A stretch of 64,000 nt of DNA from an uncultured bacterium (GCA_905214235.1 CAJMLF010000002.1:49698-113697), one strand, 5' to 3'. Positions 37,705 through 47,336 are shown, counted from the first letter of the stretch. Made by a program: numbers and translations. Notes: generated by a model from the sequence alone, not told the origin.

Positions 37705-39747
37705 ATGAATATTTACGTTGACATCAACGTGCCGTTTTCGGGGGAAGGTTCAAAAGACTATCCTTTCCGTTCAATTCAAGCCGCTGCCGACATTGCCCAG
37801 CCGGGGGACACAGTCTTAGTTGCTCCCGGGACTTACCGGGAAAATGTTGACCCTAAGCATGCCGGAACTAAGGATGCCCGGATTACTTACAAGTCAACTG
37901 TTCCATTGGGTGCCGTTATTACTGGTGCCGAAAAGGTGGATAACTGGGAAAACGTTGCCGACGACGTTTGGAAGGTTGCTGTTCCTAACAGCATATTTGG
38001 GGACTATAATCCTTACACTACCCGGGTTGCTGGGGACTGGTTCGATGCGCGGATCGTTGCCCACACCGGTGAAGTTTACCTGAATGATGTGGCTTTATAC
38101 GAAGTTAATAGCTTGGATGAGGTTAAGAAACCGGTCAAGAACGAAAAGTCATGGTACCCAGAGCGGACCCTGTACACCTGGTATGCTGAACAGGACGAAG
38201 AAGCCGATACGACCGTCATCTATGCCAATTTCCAGGGTAAGGACCCTAACAAGGAAAACGTTGAAATCAACGTCCGGGAAAACTGCTTCTATCCCCAACA
38301 AGAGGGAATCGGCTACATTACCTTAGCTGGCTTTGGGGTAACGAAAGCAGCTACCCAGTGGGCACCGCCGACAGCTTACCAGGAAGGGATGATCGGTCCC
38401 CACTGGTCCAAGGGCTGGATCATTGAAGACTGTGATGTTTCCCACTCCAAGTGTTCAGGAATTTCTTTAGGGAAGTACTTACAACCAAATAACAATAATA
38501 AGTGGTCTAAGTGGAAGTACAAGGATGGTACCCAAACTGAACGGGACGCCATTTGCCAAGCTTCCTACGAAGGCTGGGACAAGGAGCACGTGGGTTCCCA
38601 CATCATCCGGCGTAACCACATTCACGACTGTGGTCAAACCGGGATTGTTGGGCACTTGGGTGGTGTCTTCTCCACAATTGAAGATAACGATATCCATGAC
38701 ATTAACGTCCGGCAAAACCTGGCGGGGGCCGAAATCGGTGGAATCAAGATGCACGCTGCCATTGACGTTACCTACCGGCACAACCACATCCACCACTGTA
38801 CACGGGGGCTATGGCTAGACTGGCAAGCACAGGGGACCCGGGTTACCCAGAATATCTTTGACCACAACAGCCTGCCAAATGACTTCAAGACCACTAAGGA
38901 TAACCTCAGTGACCTGTTGAGCGGACTGGGTGAAGATATCTGGATTGAAGTATCCTTTGGCCCAACGCTGATTGATAACAACCTCTTCTTATCCGACCGT
39001 TCGATTCGTTTTGCTGCCCAAGGGGTTGCTTTTGTCCACAACCTGATTGCTGGTAGCTTTACCGCTACTGGTCGGGGGACCGACAACAACTCAGTCAACC
39101 TGCCATCGAACCGGTTCACTCCATACCATGAAATTCACGGTACGAAGGTAATGGGCTTCATGACGATTCAACACGGGGATAACAAGTTCTACAACAATAT
39201 CTTTGTTCAACAACACCTGCGTCCTGAAATGCAGAAGATTGCTGACGCAATGAAGGACAAGCCAGATGACTGGGACGACTACAACTTTGAAGTCGGGACC
39301 AAGCCATTCACCGACTACCCAACCTTCGAAGAATGGGACAAGCAGTTTGATGGTTACTGTGGTATTTACGCACCAAACAGTGACCACTACTACAACCACC
39401 TGCCAGTTTGGGCTGCCGGCAATGTTTACCTGAATGGTGCCCAAGCTACGGCGAAGGAAAAGGACCCTTACGTTGACAGTAAGGACCAGGTTGAATTGGC
39501 CCTTGAAAAACGGGAGGACGGCCTGTACCTGAAGACCAACCTTTACGACTTTGTTCCTGAAAAGACCGACAGCGTAATCTCCACCAAGAAGATTGCGATG
39601 GCCTTTGAACCGGAAGAAAAGTACGAAAACCCAGATGGCACGCCAATTACCTTTAACCACGACTTCTTCGGTAACCACCGCGATGGTGTCAAGGTAACCG
39701 CGGGACCATTTGCAAGTGAAAAGGGAGTTAACAATAAGCTATTCTAA
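37705..39747 (+). CDS. GH120 beta-xylosidase (right-handed beta-helix)
   Basis: 680 residues, opening YVDINVPFSGEGSKDYPFRSIQAAADIAQPGDTVLV, a parallel beta-helix start, and matching over its whole length what I recall of XylC from Thermoanaerobacterium saccharolyticum: GVTKAATQWAPPTAYQ, GPHWSKGWIIEDCD, HIIRRNHIHDCGQTGIVGHLGGVF, MHAAIDVTYRHNHIHHC. The nucleophile should be Asp372 in GLWLDWQAQGTR and the acid/base Glu415 in WIEVSFGP; between them this protein has about 20 extra residues relative to XylC. It cleaves xylobiose and xylo-oligosaccharides in the cytoplasm (no signal peptide). It ends at the terminator at 39760-39797. Confidence 0.88.
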   Translation: MNIYVDINVPFSGEGSKDYPFRSIQAAADIAQPGDTVLVAPGTYRENVDPKHAGTKDARITYKSTVPLGAVITGAEKVDNWENVADDVWKVAVPNSIFGDYNPYTTRVAGDWFDARIVAHTGEVYLNDVALYEVNSLDEVKKPVKNEKSWYPERTLYTWYAEQDEEADTTVIYANFQGKDPNKENVEINVRENCFYPQQEGIGYITLAGFGVTKAATQWAPPTAYQEGMIGPHWSKGWIIEDCDVSHSKCSGISLGKYLQPNNNNKWSKWKYKDGTQTERDAICQASYEGWDKEHVGSHIIRRNHIHDCGQTGIVGHLGGVFSTIEDNDIHDINVRQNLAGAEIGGIKMHAAIDVTYRHNHIHHCTRGLWLDWQAQGTRVTQNIFDHNSLPNDFKTTKDNLSDLLSGLGEDIWIEVSFGPTLIDNNLFLSDRSIRFAAQGVAFVHNLIAGSFTATGRGTDNNSVNLPSNRFTPYHEIHGTKVMGFMTIQHGDNKFYNNIFVQQHLRPEMQKIADAMKDKPDDWDDYNFEVGTKPFTDYPTFEEWDKQFDGYCGIYAPNSDHYYNHLPVWAAGNVYLNGAQATAKEKDPYVDSKDQVELALEKREDGLYLKTNLYDFVPEKTDSVISTKKIAMAFEPEEKYENPDGTPITFNHDFFGNHRDGVKVTAGPFASEKGVNNKLF

Positions 39748-39759
39748 TTTATGAATAGG

Positions 39760-39797
39760 AAAAGCCACCGAGCGTGAAAACGCCCAGTGGCTTTTTT
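39760..39797. terminator. Bidirectional terminator between GH120 gene and xylR
   Basis: AAAAGCCAC (39760-39768) / GTGGCTTTT (39787-39795) with an inner GCG/CGC pairing, T run right and A run left. Confidence 0.85.
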
Positions 39798-39811
39798 CGT
39801 GATTTAAATGT

Positions 39812-40966
39812 TTAACCAATTCCTCGCGACCACTGGAACTGCAGGTTGACCTCCGCCAGGTCGATTACCTTCCTAATCATGAGGGCACCGGCACCAAGGA
39901 GGGAGACGTACTTGGAACCGCTGATTGAAGTGATTGGCACTTGCACCTTTCGCTTTTCTGCGGCGACCTTGATTTGTCCTGTCAGGCCGGGGATGTTCTC
40001 GGTTAGTGGGGAGTTGATGAAGAGCCTTTCGGGACCATACAGCATCTGGAGGTTGAAGAGGGTTTGGGCAACGATATCGGCAAAACCATCAAGCACCTGC
40101 TGGACCACTGCGGTCGGTTCGGTACATGCCTGGTAAAATTCTTCTAATGAAGAAAGCCGGTGCCCAATTGTTTGGCTGACCCGGTTGACCAGGTCATCGA
40201 CGGAGATGTAGTCGCCGACCTCCTGGAGTTTTCCACGGCTGTTGGGGATGATGACACTGCCGAGTTCGCCGACCATCCCCCGAAAGCCACTGAACAACTT
40301 GTGGTTTGCGATGACCCCAATCCCGGGCCCCCGGTGGATACTTAAAACAACCAGGTTGGCGAGACTATCCTGATTGGCGTAGTCCCGCTCATAAATAGCC
40401 GCCAGGTTGGCTTCGTTCCCGATCATCACGGGAACCTGGTAACGGTCGGCAAAGTATTGCTGGAGGTCGATCCCTTTGGTGGCATAGTAGGGAGAGTGGA
40501 TGATCTTGTTCTGGTCGACGACGGCGTGAATTGAAAAGCTGATTCCTAACAGACCGTGCTCGGTATCATTATTTTTGGCTGCCGTAGCGAGTTCACGGTT
40601 GATCAGGTCCATTACTTGAAGAATATCATGATTTTGCGCAGGGAAACGTTGGAAGGAGATTTCCTGACCATCGGCGTAGAGAAACATCACAAATAATGAA
40701 TCATAAGTTATGTTGAAGCAGGCGACATAACCAAAGTGACTATTAATGGTAAAGAGCTCCGGCTTCCGGCCTCCACCTTCAGTTGAATTTCCCCGGCCGA
40801 GGTGGGCAACGTAGCCTTGCTGGTCGAGTTCCGCAAAGATTGATGAAATGGTCGACTTATGCAGTCCCGTATTACGGGCGATGTCCGCTCGTGAAATGGC
40901 AGCATTGTTAAAGAGCTGCTGTTTAACGCGTTTGATGTTATTTAGTCGGGTAAGGTCCCGCTCCAT
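39812..40966 (-). CDS. xylR: ROK-family xylose repressor XylR (regulator 3 of 3)
   Basis: 384 residues. HTH AISRADIARNTGLHKSTISSIFAELDQQGYVAHLG, then GGRKPELFTINSHFGYVACFNITY, IGNEANLAAIYERDY and LSIHRGPGIGVIANHKLFSGFRGMVGELGS. Divergent from xylA across 216 bases that contain an operator-like dyad, the usual XylR-xylA arrangement of Firmicutes. GGGAG precedes the ATG. Xylose or glucose-6-phosphate binding in the ROK domain is expected to control release. Close paralogue of the regulator at 24121-25290. Confidence 0.9.
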   Translation of the reverse strand: MERDLTRLNNIKRVKQQLFNNAAISRADIARNTGLHKSTISSIFAELDQQGYVAHLGRGNSTEGGGRKPELFTINSHFGYVACFNITYDSLFVMFLYADGQEISFQRFPAQNHDILQVMDLINRELATAAKNNDTEHGLLGISFSIHAVVDQNKIIHSPYYATKGIDLQQYFADRYQVPVMIGNEANLAAIYERDYANQDSLANLVVLSIHRGPGIGVIANHKLFSGFRGMVGELGSVIIPNSRGKLQEVGDYISVDDLVNRVSQTIGHRLSSLEEFYQACTEPTAVVQQVLDGFADIVAQTLFNLQMLYGPERLFINSPLTENIPGLTGQIKVAAEKRKVQVPITSISGSKYVSLLGAGALMIRKVIDLAEVNLQFQWSRGIG

Positions 40967-41091
40967 AGAAAAAACTCCCTATAATTTAATTGATAAAGCT
41001 AATGTTTATTTTATATCTGTTCAGGCCCACGAGACAAGGAATTTCTCCCGCAGGACGACCCTAAATTTGGCCCAAAGAAAAATTTCTTTTG

Positions 41092-41161
41092 AGAAAGGGT
41101 TTACAAAGTCGGGTGCGGAGTGTATATTAAGAATTGTAAGTTAGTTGTTTATACAAACTAA
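41092..41161 (+). promoter_or_regulatory. xylA promoter, xyl operator and weak cre
   Basis: TTTACA (41100-41105), 17 bases, TATATT (41123-41128). Twelve bases on, TTAGTTGT (41141-41148) and CAAACTAA (41154-41161) form the imperfect dyad typical of XylR operators, placed to block early elongation. AGAAAGGGTTTACA (41092-41105) fits the cre consensus except for the central C. The remainder of the divergent gap shows nothing else. Confidence 0.7.
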
Positions 41162-41182
41162 ATATTTCAGGAGGCTATCGAT

Positions 41183-42532
41183 ATGGCTGATTTATGGAAA
41201 AATATTGGCGACATTAAGTACGAAGGACCACACAAGAGTGTTAAGTCCGGTTTGTTCTATCAATACTACAACCCAGATGAAGTAATCCTGGGCAAGAAGA
41301 TGAAGGATTGGCTGCGGTTTGCCGTTGCCTACTGGCACACATTTGACCAACGTCTGGTCGACCCATTTGGTGATGGTACTGCAATGCGTCCTTACGACAA
41401 GTACACTGACCCAATGGACCAAGCCTTAGCTAAGGTTGACTACGCATTTGAATTCTACAAGAAGTTAGGTGTTAACTTCCTTTGCTTCCACGACCGTGAC
41501 CTTGCTCCAGAAGGTGATACCCTTCGTGAAACCAACAAGAACTTGGACAAGATCGTTGACAAGATTGTTGAATATCAAAAGTCCACTGGCATGAAGGTCC
41601 TTTGGAACACTTCTAACCTCTTCACTAACCCACGGTTCCTTGAAGGTGCTGGTACTGCTCCATCCGCTAAGATTTACGCTTACGCTTGTGCCCAACTGAA
41701 GCACAGCCTGGAAATCGGTAAGCGGGTTGGCTCCGAAAACTATGTCTTCTGGGGTGGCCGTGAAGGTTACGAATCACTTTGGAACACTGAAATGAAGCGT
41801 GAACAATCACACATCGCTAAGTTCTTCCACATGGCTAAGGACTACGCTAACGAAATCGGCTTCGATGCCCAAATGCTTCTTGAACCAAAGCCAAAGGAAC
41901 CAACTACTCACCAATACGACTTTGATGCTGCTACAACCATCAACTTCATGCGTGAATACGGCCTGGACAAGGACTTCAAGCTTAACCTTGAAGGTAACCA
42001 CGCTAACTTGGCTGGTCACACTTACCAACACGAAATTCGGGTTGCTCGTGAAGCTGGCCTGCTTGGTTCTCTTGACGCTAACCAAGGTGACAAGCTGATT
42101 GGTTGGGACATTGATGAATACCCATCCAACCTGTACGAAACTACTGCTGCTATGTGGGAAGTTATCGAAAACGGTAGCATTGGACCTCGTGGTGGTCTGA
42201 ACTTCGATGCTAAGCCACGGCGGACTTCATTCAAGCCAGAAGACCTGTTCTACGGTCACATTGTTGGTATGGATAGCTTTGCTGCTGGTCTACGGGTTGC
42301 CGCTGCAATGAAGGAAGACGGCTTCTTAGATGACATTCTGAAGAAGCGTTACGCTAGCTGGGACGAAGGTCTTGGTAAGCGGATCGAAGAAGGCAAGGAA
42401 GACTTCAAGAGCATCGAAAAGACCGTTATCGATACTCCACAATCTGAACTCCGTGCTGCAACTCAATCTGACCACCTTGAAGAAATCAAGGATACTATCA
42501 ACCACTACATGATTGAAACACTTGCTAAATAA
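41183..42532 (+). CDS. xylA: Xylose isomerase
   Basis: Converts D-xylose to D-xylulose with Mg/Mn. 449 residues, class II length. Metal and substrate motifs: [15 protein letters not shown] (catalytic His and Asp), [25 protein letters not shown] (metal Glu), [18 protein letters not shown] and [16 protein letters not shown]. Codon use is strongly biased (almost only preferred codons such as GAA, AAG, AAC), more so than its neighbours, which predicts high expression under induction. GGAGG ribosome site. Confidence 0.97.
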   Translation: MADLWKNIGDIKYEGPHKSVKSGLFYQYYNPDEVILGKKMKDWLRFAVAYWHTFDQRLVDPFGDGTAMRPYDKYTDPMDQALAKVDYAFEFYKKLGVNFLCFHDRDLAPEGDTLRETNKNLDKIVDKIVEYQKSTGMKVLWNTSNLFTNPRFLEGAGTAPSAKIYAYACAQLKHSLEIGKRVGSENYVFWGGREGYESLWNTEMKREQSHIAKFFHMAKDYANEIGFDAQMLLEPKPKEPTTHQYDFDAATTINFMREYGLDKDFKLNLEGNHANLAGHTYQHEIRVAREAGLLGSLDANQGDKLIGWDIDEYPSNLYETTAAMWEVIENGSIGPRGGLNFDAKPRRTSFKPEDLFYGHIVGMDSFAAGLRVAAAMKEDGFLDDILKKRYASWDEGLGKRIEEGKEDFKSIEKTVIDTPQSELRAATQSDHLEEIKDTINHYMIETLAK

Positions 42533-42642
42533 TGATTCCCTCTTTTGAACTCAAGTAATTGAGGCTCAAATACTAATAACAGCAACTACCTATCAATTAA
42601 TCTAAAAATTTCCGTGTAGATCATTATTTATCTGTAGTGTCT

Positions 42643-42686
42643 TATAATAAAAGGGCCGAGGCAATCAACTTTGCCCCGACCCTTTT
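42643..42686 (+). terminator. Promoter-like box and hairpin between xylA and xylB
   Basis: TATAAT (42643-42648) runs straight into a strong stem AAAAGGGCCGAGGCAA (42649-42664) / TTTGCCCCGACCCTTTT (42670-42686). It ends most xylA transcripts or attenuates entry into xylB, whose ATG lies 23 bases further. Confidence 0.6.
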
Positions 42687-42709
42687 GTCATTGAAAGGAA
42701 TGAAATGAA

Positions 42710-44218
42710 ATGAACGAATACGTAATCGGTGTTGACCTCGGGACTAGTGCGGTCAAGGTTTCCGCAATGGACCCGGAAGGCCAAATTGCCGCCCAGGAAA
42801 GCTATGGCTATGAACTCCACCAACCACACCCGGGTTACAGTGAACAGGATCCGCGAGACTGGCTCTACGGAACGACCATTGCCATTGACCGCCTGATCCT
42901 CCGGGATGGCCTAAAGGCAGAGGAAATCAAGGGGATTTCCTTCTCCGGACAAATGCACGGCCTGGTATTACTGGATGAGAATGGCCAGGTCCTTCGTCCG
43001 GCAATGCTGTGGAACGACACCCGGACCACCAAGCAGTGTGAAGAAATTAAGGAAAAGCTCGGTGATAAGTTTATCGACATCACCGGTAACCGGGCCCTGG
43101 AAGGGTTCACCTTACCTAAACTGTTGTGGGTCAAGGAAAACCAGCCGGAGATTTGGGCCAAGGCCAAGAGCTTCCTCTTACCTAAGGACTACGTGCGCTT
43201 CATTATGACTGGCAAACAAGCAATTGATTATTCTGACGCAACCGGGACCGTCCTCTACGACATTAAGAAGGGGACCTGGAGCAAGGAAATTTGTGAGGTC
43301 TTTGATATCCCGATGTCAATGTGCCCACCATTGATGCGGTCAATTGATGAAGCCGGAACGGTAACGGACTACTACTCGATGTTCTCTGGCCTGAAGAAGT
43401 CCACCCGTGTCTTTGGTGGTGGTGGTGACAACGCCTGTGGGGCGGTTGGTGCCGGTATCCTCCAACCAAACATGGTGATGTCCAGTATCGGGACCTCAGG
43501 GGTTGTCTTGAAATACGAACCAGACGCTAACGTTAACTACCACGGGGCCCTCCAGTATGAATGCCACGCTATTCCTGATACTTACTACTCCATGGGGGTT
43601 ACCCTGGCGGCAGGACACTCGCTAAACTGGTTCAAACACACCTTCGCTGCTGACGAGGACTTTACCGCAATGGTTAACAAGGCTGCTGAACGGCCATTGG
43701 GCGCTAATGGCCTTCTCTTCACCCCATACGTCGTTGGTGAACGGACCCCGTATGCCGACGCGGATATTCGGGGAAGCTTCATCGGTGTTGACAGCATGCA
43801 GAACAAGTATGACTTTGTCCGGGCGGTTATTGAAGGAATTACCTTCAGTTTCCGTGACATTCTCAACATTTATGACCAACACGGCCAGGCCTTCGACACC
43901 GTCGTTGCCATCGGTGGGGGTGCCAAGAGTGACTTCTGGCTCCAACTCCAGGCCAATGTCTTCAACAAGAAAGTCGTTTCTCTGACTAACGAGCAGGGAC
44001 CAGGCCTTGGTGCTGCCATGCTGGCTGCTGTTGGCCTTGGCTGGTACGACTCCCTGCAGGACTGCGCAAAGAAGTTTGTTCACTTCGGCAAGACCTACGA
44101 ACCACAAGCTGATGCCGTTGCCAAGTACAACGACCTCTACAAGGTTTACCACCAAGTTTATGACCAGACTAAGGGCCTCAGCCACCAGCTGATGAAGCTC
44201 CGGAATAACTGGGATTAA
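42710..44218 (+). CDS. xylB: Xylulokinase
   Basis: Phosphorylates xylulose to xylulose-5-phosphate, the substrate of phosphoketolase. FGGY family, 502 residues: [16 protein letters not shown] (ATP/Mg), [18 protein letters not shown] (sugar site), [24 protein letters not shown], and [20 protein letters not shown] (C-terminal FGGY signature region). Follows xylA by 177 bases with a hairpin between. AAAGGAA lies about 10 bases before the ATG. The structured repeat copy B lies directly after the gene. Confidence 0.96.
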   Translation: MNEYVIGVDLGTSAVKVSAMDPEGQIAAQESYGYELHQPHPGYSEQDPRDWLYGTTIAIDRLILRDGLKAEEIKGISFSGQMHGLVLLDENGQVLRPAMLWNDTRTTKQCEEIKEKLGDKFIDITGNRALEGFTLPKLLWVKENQPEIWAKAKSFLLPKDYVRFIMTGKQAIDYSDATGTVLYDIKKGTWSKEICEVFDIPMSMCPPLMRSIDEAGTVTDYYSMFSGLKKSTRVFGGGGDNACGAVGAGILQPNMVMSSIGTSGVVLKYEPDANVNYHGALQYECHAIPDTYYSMGVTLAAGHSLNWFKHTFAADEDFTAMVNKAAERPLGANGLLFTPYVVGERTPYADADIRGSFIGVDSMQNKYDFVRAVIEGITFSFRDILNIYDQHGQAFDTVVAIGGGAKSDFWLQLQANVFNKKVVSLTNEQGPGLGAAMLAAVGLGWYDSLQDCAKKFVHFGKTYEPQADAVAKYNDLYKVYHQVYDQTKGLSHQLMKLRNNWD

Positions 44219-44246
44219 TTGTAAAAGAAGCTGGGAAAAAAGCTTC

Positions 44247-44360
44247 AGAGTGCTCCGTATGGCTAGTATAGGACGATTGTTGGCACGGTACGGGCCAATG
44301 ATTGTCCGTAACTAGACACTAGGAGCACGCTTTTTTTCCGCGATTACTGTGTAATATTCG
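44247..44360 (+). repeat. Structured intergenic element, copy B
   Basis: About 114 bases after xylB. Outer stem AGAGTGCTCC (44247-44256) / GGAGCACGCT (44322-44331) followed by TTTTTTT; inner stem GGACGATTGTTGGC / GCCAATGATTGTCC with G-U pairs; CTAGT/ACTAG; the 17-base string TGATTGTCCGTAACTAG (44299-44315) identical to copy A; GTGTAATATTCG (44349-44360) again 18 bases past the outer stem. Arms differ from copy A but keep pairing, which is evidence for RNA structure. Confidence 0.7.
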
Positions 44361-44372
44361 GAGAACTAAAAG

Positions 44373-44406
44373 AGGCTGGTGAGAAAACAAAGTTTTCTCC
44401 CAGCTT
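44373..44406 (-). terminator. Terminator of the DUF1440 gene
   Basis: AGGCTGGTGAGAAAAC (44373-44388) pairs with GTTTTCTCCCAGCTT (44392-44406), nearly perfect, at the 3' end of the minus-strand gene. Confidence 0.65.
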
Positions 44407-44414
44407 CTTCTTAC

Positions 44415-44912
44415 TTATTCATTTTTTAATTGATGCAAGACTTCACTCGCAATCTCGTGGTTAGTCCACATCCAAATTGCGTGGCCCAAGCCTTCCGATA
44501 AGTGTTCTTCCCAGGGTTGGTCATGAACACTAGGGACGGTCTTCATTGCCGGCATAATTACCAGGTGGAAGGCAACCCATACCGCAATTCCGAACGGCAC
44601 ACCTTCGTCCCGGGTCAAGGCCTTGACCTTTTTGTCCAGGAGGGCGGCGTAGGCCGTTGCAAAACTAACTGAGAAACCGAAGTGGACCAGGTAACTAACC
44701 CAGGGAAGACTTTCCCCAGAGTAGTGATAGCTGGCCTGAGTTAACTTTGCTGGAATACCCAACTGTTGGAGTAGTTTTTGAGGTGGGTTAACCTTATTCC
44801 GGGCGGCAGTCCGTGGTGGCAAGACGTTTTCCCAGCCCAACTTGACGAGGCCGGAGATCAGGCCCGCTGCACTTCCAGCAATTAAAACGTGTTTCAAATT
44901 TAATTTTTGCAT
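44415..44912 (-). CDS. YagU-like DUF1440 membrane protein
   Basis: 165 residues from ATG 44912 (GAGGAG overlaps an in-frame GTG at 44921, so that start is less likely). N-terminal helix (VLIAGSAAGLISGLVKLGW), VLPPRTAARNKVNPPQKLL, then two or three more helices (FGFSVSFATAYAALL, GIAVWVAFHLVIMPAM) and EHLSEGLGHAIWMWTNHEI. E. coli YagU is an inner membrane protein linked to acid resistance; the molecular role is unknown. Its promoter carries two palindromes, one shared with the gene at 54566. Confidence 0.8.
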   Translation of the reverse strand: MQKLNLKHVLIAGSAAGLISGLVKLGWENVLPPRTAARNKVNPPQKLLQQLGIPAKLTQASYHYSGESLPWVSYLVHFGFSVSFATAYAALLDKKVKALTRDEGVPFGIAVWVAFHLVIMPAMKTVPSVHDQPWEEHLSEGLGHAIWMWTNHEIASEVLHQLKNE

Positions 44913-44942
44913 ATTTGTCACTCCTCTGTGATCTTCCCACTA

Positions 44943-44972
44943 ATTATAGCAGGGAAATATTTCCCAGGAAAT
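44943..44972 (-). promoter_or_regulatory. DUF1440 promoter with palindromic operators
   Basis: On the minus strand the -10 is TATAAT (44948-44943). The 17 bases upstream contain the perfect palindrome GGGAAATATTTCCC (44952-44965), and ATTTCCCAGGAAAT (44959-44972) overlaps the weak -35 TTTCCT. An almost identical palindrome lies at 54500-54513. Confidence 0.6.
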
Positions 44973-44989
44973 AAATATACTCGGTGAAA

Positions 44990-45019
44990 TTGTTCCCCTG
45001 TATTCAATCATGATATGCT
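44990..45019 (+). promoter_or_regulatory. GH3 gene promoter
   Basis: TTGTTC (44990-44995), 18 bases, TATGCT (45014-45019). A cre-like AAGTAAGCGTTTAA follows (from 45022) with mismatches at its right end. Confidence 0.45.
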
Positions 45020-45054
45020 CTAAGTAAGCGTTTAACTTGTGTGAAAGGAATGAA

Positions 45055-47268
45055 ATGATAATGGTAACAATTGATTTGGACTTTGTTGAGGGCCTAACCC
45101 TTGAAGAACGGGCGGCCCTGGTTTCCGGAAAGGACTTTTGGTTCACCGCTAAGGTACCAGGAGTTGACCGGATGATGATGTCTGACGGGCCATCCGGATT
45201 ACGGAAGCAAAACATCGATGCATCACCAGCCGACATCAATGACTCTGTGGATGCGGTCTGCTTCCCGTCATCGGCTCTCACGGCTAGTTCCTTTGACGAT
45301 GATATGCTCTATAAGCTTGGTACCCACCTGGGAATTGCCGCCAACGCTGAGCACCTTGGCGTTTTACTGGGCCCCGGTGTTAACATTAAGCGGTCACCAC
45401 TGGCCGGGCGGAATTTTGAATACTTTTCTGAAGACCCGTTACTTGCCGGCCGGATGGGGGTCGCATATGTAAAGGGGGTTCAGGACCAGGGCGTTGGCGT
45501 CAGCGTCAAACACTTTGCCGCCAATAACCGGGAAAACCAACGCTTTACCTCATCCTCAAACATCGACGAGCGGGCTCTCCGGGAAATCTACCTGGCCCAG
45601 TTTGAACGAATCGTCAAGCAGGCCCACCCGGCAACCTTGATGTGCTCCTACAACCGCCTTAACGGAACTCTGAACTCCCAGAACCAACGCCTGTTAACCG
45701 ACATCTTGCGGAACGAGTGGGGATTCCAGGGATTAGTCATGTCTGATTGGGGAGCCGTGGCCGACCAAGTTGCGGCTATTAAGGCCGGACTGGACCTTGA
45801 AATGCCTGGTAAGGGTCAGGCGTCGGTTGACGAAATTGTGGCGGCTGTCAAGGATGGCCGCCTCCAGGAATCAACCCTGAACCGGTCTGCCCTCCGTGTC
45901 TTGAGAATGGTCGAGAAGTGGGGGAAGAAGGTAACCAAGGCGGATACGTACGATAAAAAGGAACAGCATGAGTTTGCTCGCCAGATGGCCGACGATAGTA
46001 TTGTCCTCTTAAAGAACGAGCAAAATCAGTTGCCCCTCAATGCGACTGATTCGCTAGCAATCATCGGTGAGCTGGCTGCTAAGCCCCGCTTTGAAGGTGG
46101 GGGTAGCTCCCATGTCAACGCCCACCAGGTGGTAACACCCCTGGATGCTGCGCCAGCAGGTGCACAGTATGCTCAAGGCTATTCTTTAAAGGAAACGGCA
46201 GCAGATGAGCAGCTGGCGGCAGCGGCAGTTGAACTGGCAAAGAAGAGTGACCAGGTCGTCTTCTTTGCTGGTTTCCCGGAGGAGATGGAAACCGAGGGCT
46301 TCGATAAGGACACCATCTCGCTCCCAACTAATCAGAATGACCTGTTAGCCAAGGTTGCTGCGGCCAACAGCCATGTCACCGTTGTCCTAGAAAATGGGTC
46401 CGTTCTTGAGATGCCGTGGGCTGACCAGGTACCAGCAATTGTTGAAACCTACCTAGCAGGTGAAGCTGTTGGTGAGGCAACCTGGGATATCCTGACGGGG
46501 AAGGTTAACCCGTCGGGGAAATTATCCGAGAGTTTCCCGCTACGCCTGCAGGATAACCCAACCTACGGGACGTTTGGTAAGGACCATGACGAGGAGGACT
46601 ACCATGAGGGGATCTTCGTTGGTTACCGCTACTATGACCTGCACGAGATGCCCGTCCGCTTCCCGTTTGGCCATGGACTCAGCTACACGAGCTTTGCTTA
46701 CAACAACCTGACCGTTGAGGAAGGGACCGACACGGTTAAGGTGGGCTTTGACCTCACTAATACTGGTAAGGTTGCCGGAAAGGAAGTTGCCCAGGTCTAT
46801 GTTGCTAATCAGGTCAGCCGAGTTGAAATACCGGTCAAGGAGCTGCGTGATTTCACGAAGGTTGCCCTTGAGGCGGGAGAAAGCAAGCACGTGACCCTGA
46901 CACTCCCCCGGCAGGCATTTGCCTACTACAACGTTGCTAAGCAGCAGTGGGAAGCTGACAATGGTCAATATAAGATCATGGTGGGGTCCTCTTCACGTGA
47001 TATTCGGCTATCAATGGCCTTCACGTTGACGATTGGGACTAACCCGACAAATGAAGTGACTGGGAATACCTACGTCGGTGACCTCTGGGCTAACCAGGAT
47101 CCGCATGTTCAAAAAGCCCTCAAGGATTCGGGACTGTACGAAATCCTGGCTCCAATGATGAAGGACGAGAAGTGGGTTGCCATTTCGGCGAACATCCCGC
47201 TGCGGTCACTGTCCGCAATGGGTGTTGACGAAAAAATCCGTAAGGCCTTCTTTAAAGCACTGAAGTAG
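45055..47268 (+). CDS. GH3 beta-glucosidase/beta-xylosidase
   Basis: About 737 residues. GH3 N domain with LSDGPSGLR-like MMMSDGPSGLRK, GVNIKRSPLAGRNFEYFSEDP, VKHFAANNRENQR (substrate Lys-His) and nucleophile in GLVMSDWGA (Asp231); alpha/beta sandwich domain with EGGGSSHVN-type FEGGGSSHVNAH; fibronectin III-like C domain (about 560-650). No signal peptide. Removes beta-linked glucose or xylose from short oligosaccharides. ATG 45055 is 5 bases after AAAGGA; ATG 45061 is the alternative. Preceded by the same GAAAGGAATGAAATGA leader string as xylB. Confidence 0.88.
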   Translation: MIMVTIDLDFVEGLTLEERAALVSGKDFWFTAKVPGVDRMMMSDGPSGLRKQNIDASPADINDSVDAVCFPSSALTASSFDDDMLYKLGTHLGIAANAEHLGVLLGPGVNIKRSPLAGRNFEYFSEDPLLAGRMGVAYVKGVQDQGVGVSVKHFAANNRENQRFTSSSNIDERALREIYLAQFERIVKQAHPATLMCSYNRLNGTLNSQNQRLLTDILRNEWGFQGLVMSDWGAVADQVAAIKAGLDLEMPGKGQASVDEIVAAVKDGRLQESTLNRSALRVLRMVEKWGKKVTKADTYDKKEQHEFARQMADDSIVLLKNEQNQLPLNATDSLAIIGELAAKPRFEGGGSSHVNAHQVVTPLDAAPAGAQYAQGYSLKETAADEQLAAAAVELAKKSDQVVFFAGFPEEMETEGFDKDTISLPTNQNDLLAKVAAANSHVTVVLENGSVLEMPWADQVPAIVETYLAGEAVGEATWDILTGKVNPSGKLSESFPLRLQDNPTYGTFGKDHDEEDYHEGIFVGYRYYDLHEMPVRFPFGHGLSYTSFAYNNLTVEEGTDTVKVGFDLTNTGKVAGKEVAQVYVANQVSRVEIPVKELRDFTKVALEAGESKHVTLTLPRQAFAYYNVAKQQWEADNGQYKIMVGSSSRDIRLSMAFTLTIGTNPTNEVTGNTYVGDLWANQDPHVQKALKDSGLYEILAPMMKDEKWVAISANIPLRSLSAMGVDEKIRKAFFKALK

Positions 47269-47284
47269 TTTCTAAACTATATCG

Positions 47285-47320
47285 AAAAGGATGAAGCTGG
47301 AAATCCAACTTCATCCTTTT
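47285..47320. terminator. Bidirectional terminator between GH3 and the SLC45-type transporter
   Basis: AAAAGGATGAAG (47285-47296) / CTTCATCCTTTT (47309-47320) with inner TGG/CCA. Confidence 0.9.
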
Positions 47321-47336
47321 ATTCTGCAATCAATTA

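Noticed and set aside
39091..39678. 195-residue ORF antisense to the GH120 gene
   Set aside because: Shadow frame; the sense frame matches a full glycosidase family.
43622..44185. 187-residue ORF antisense to xylB
   Set aside because: Shadow frame of xylB; low-complexity Val/Asn-rich translation and no ribosome site.
44990..45055. Clear cre site for the GH3 gene
   Set aside because: AAGTAAGCGTTTAA fits only the left half of the consensus and lies downstream of the -10, so I do not call it as a cre.
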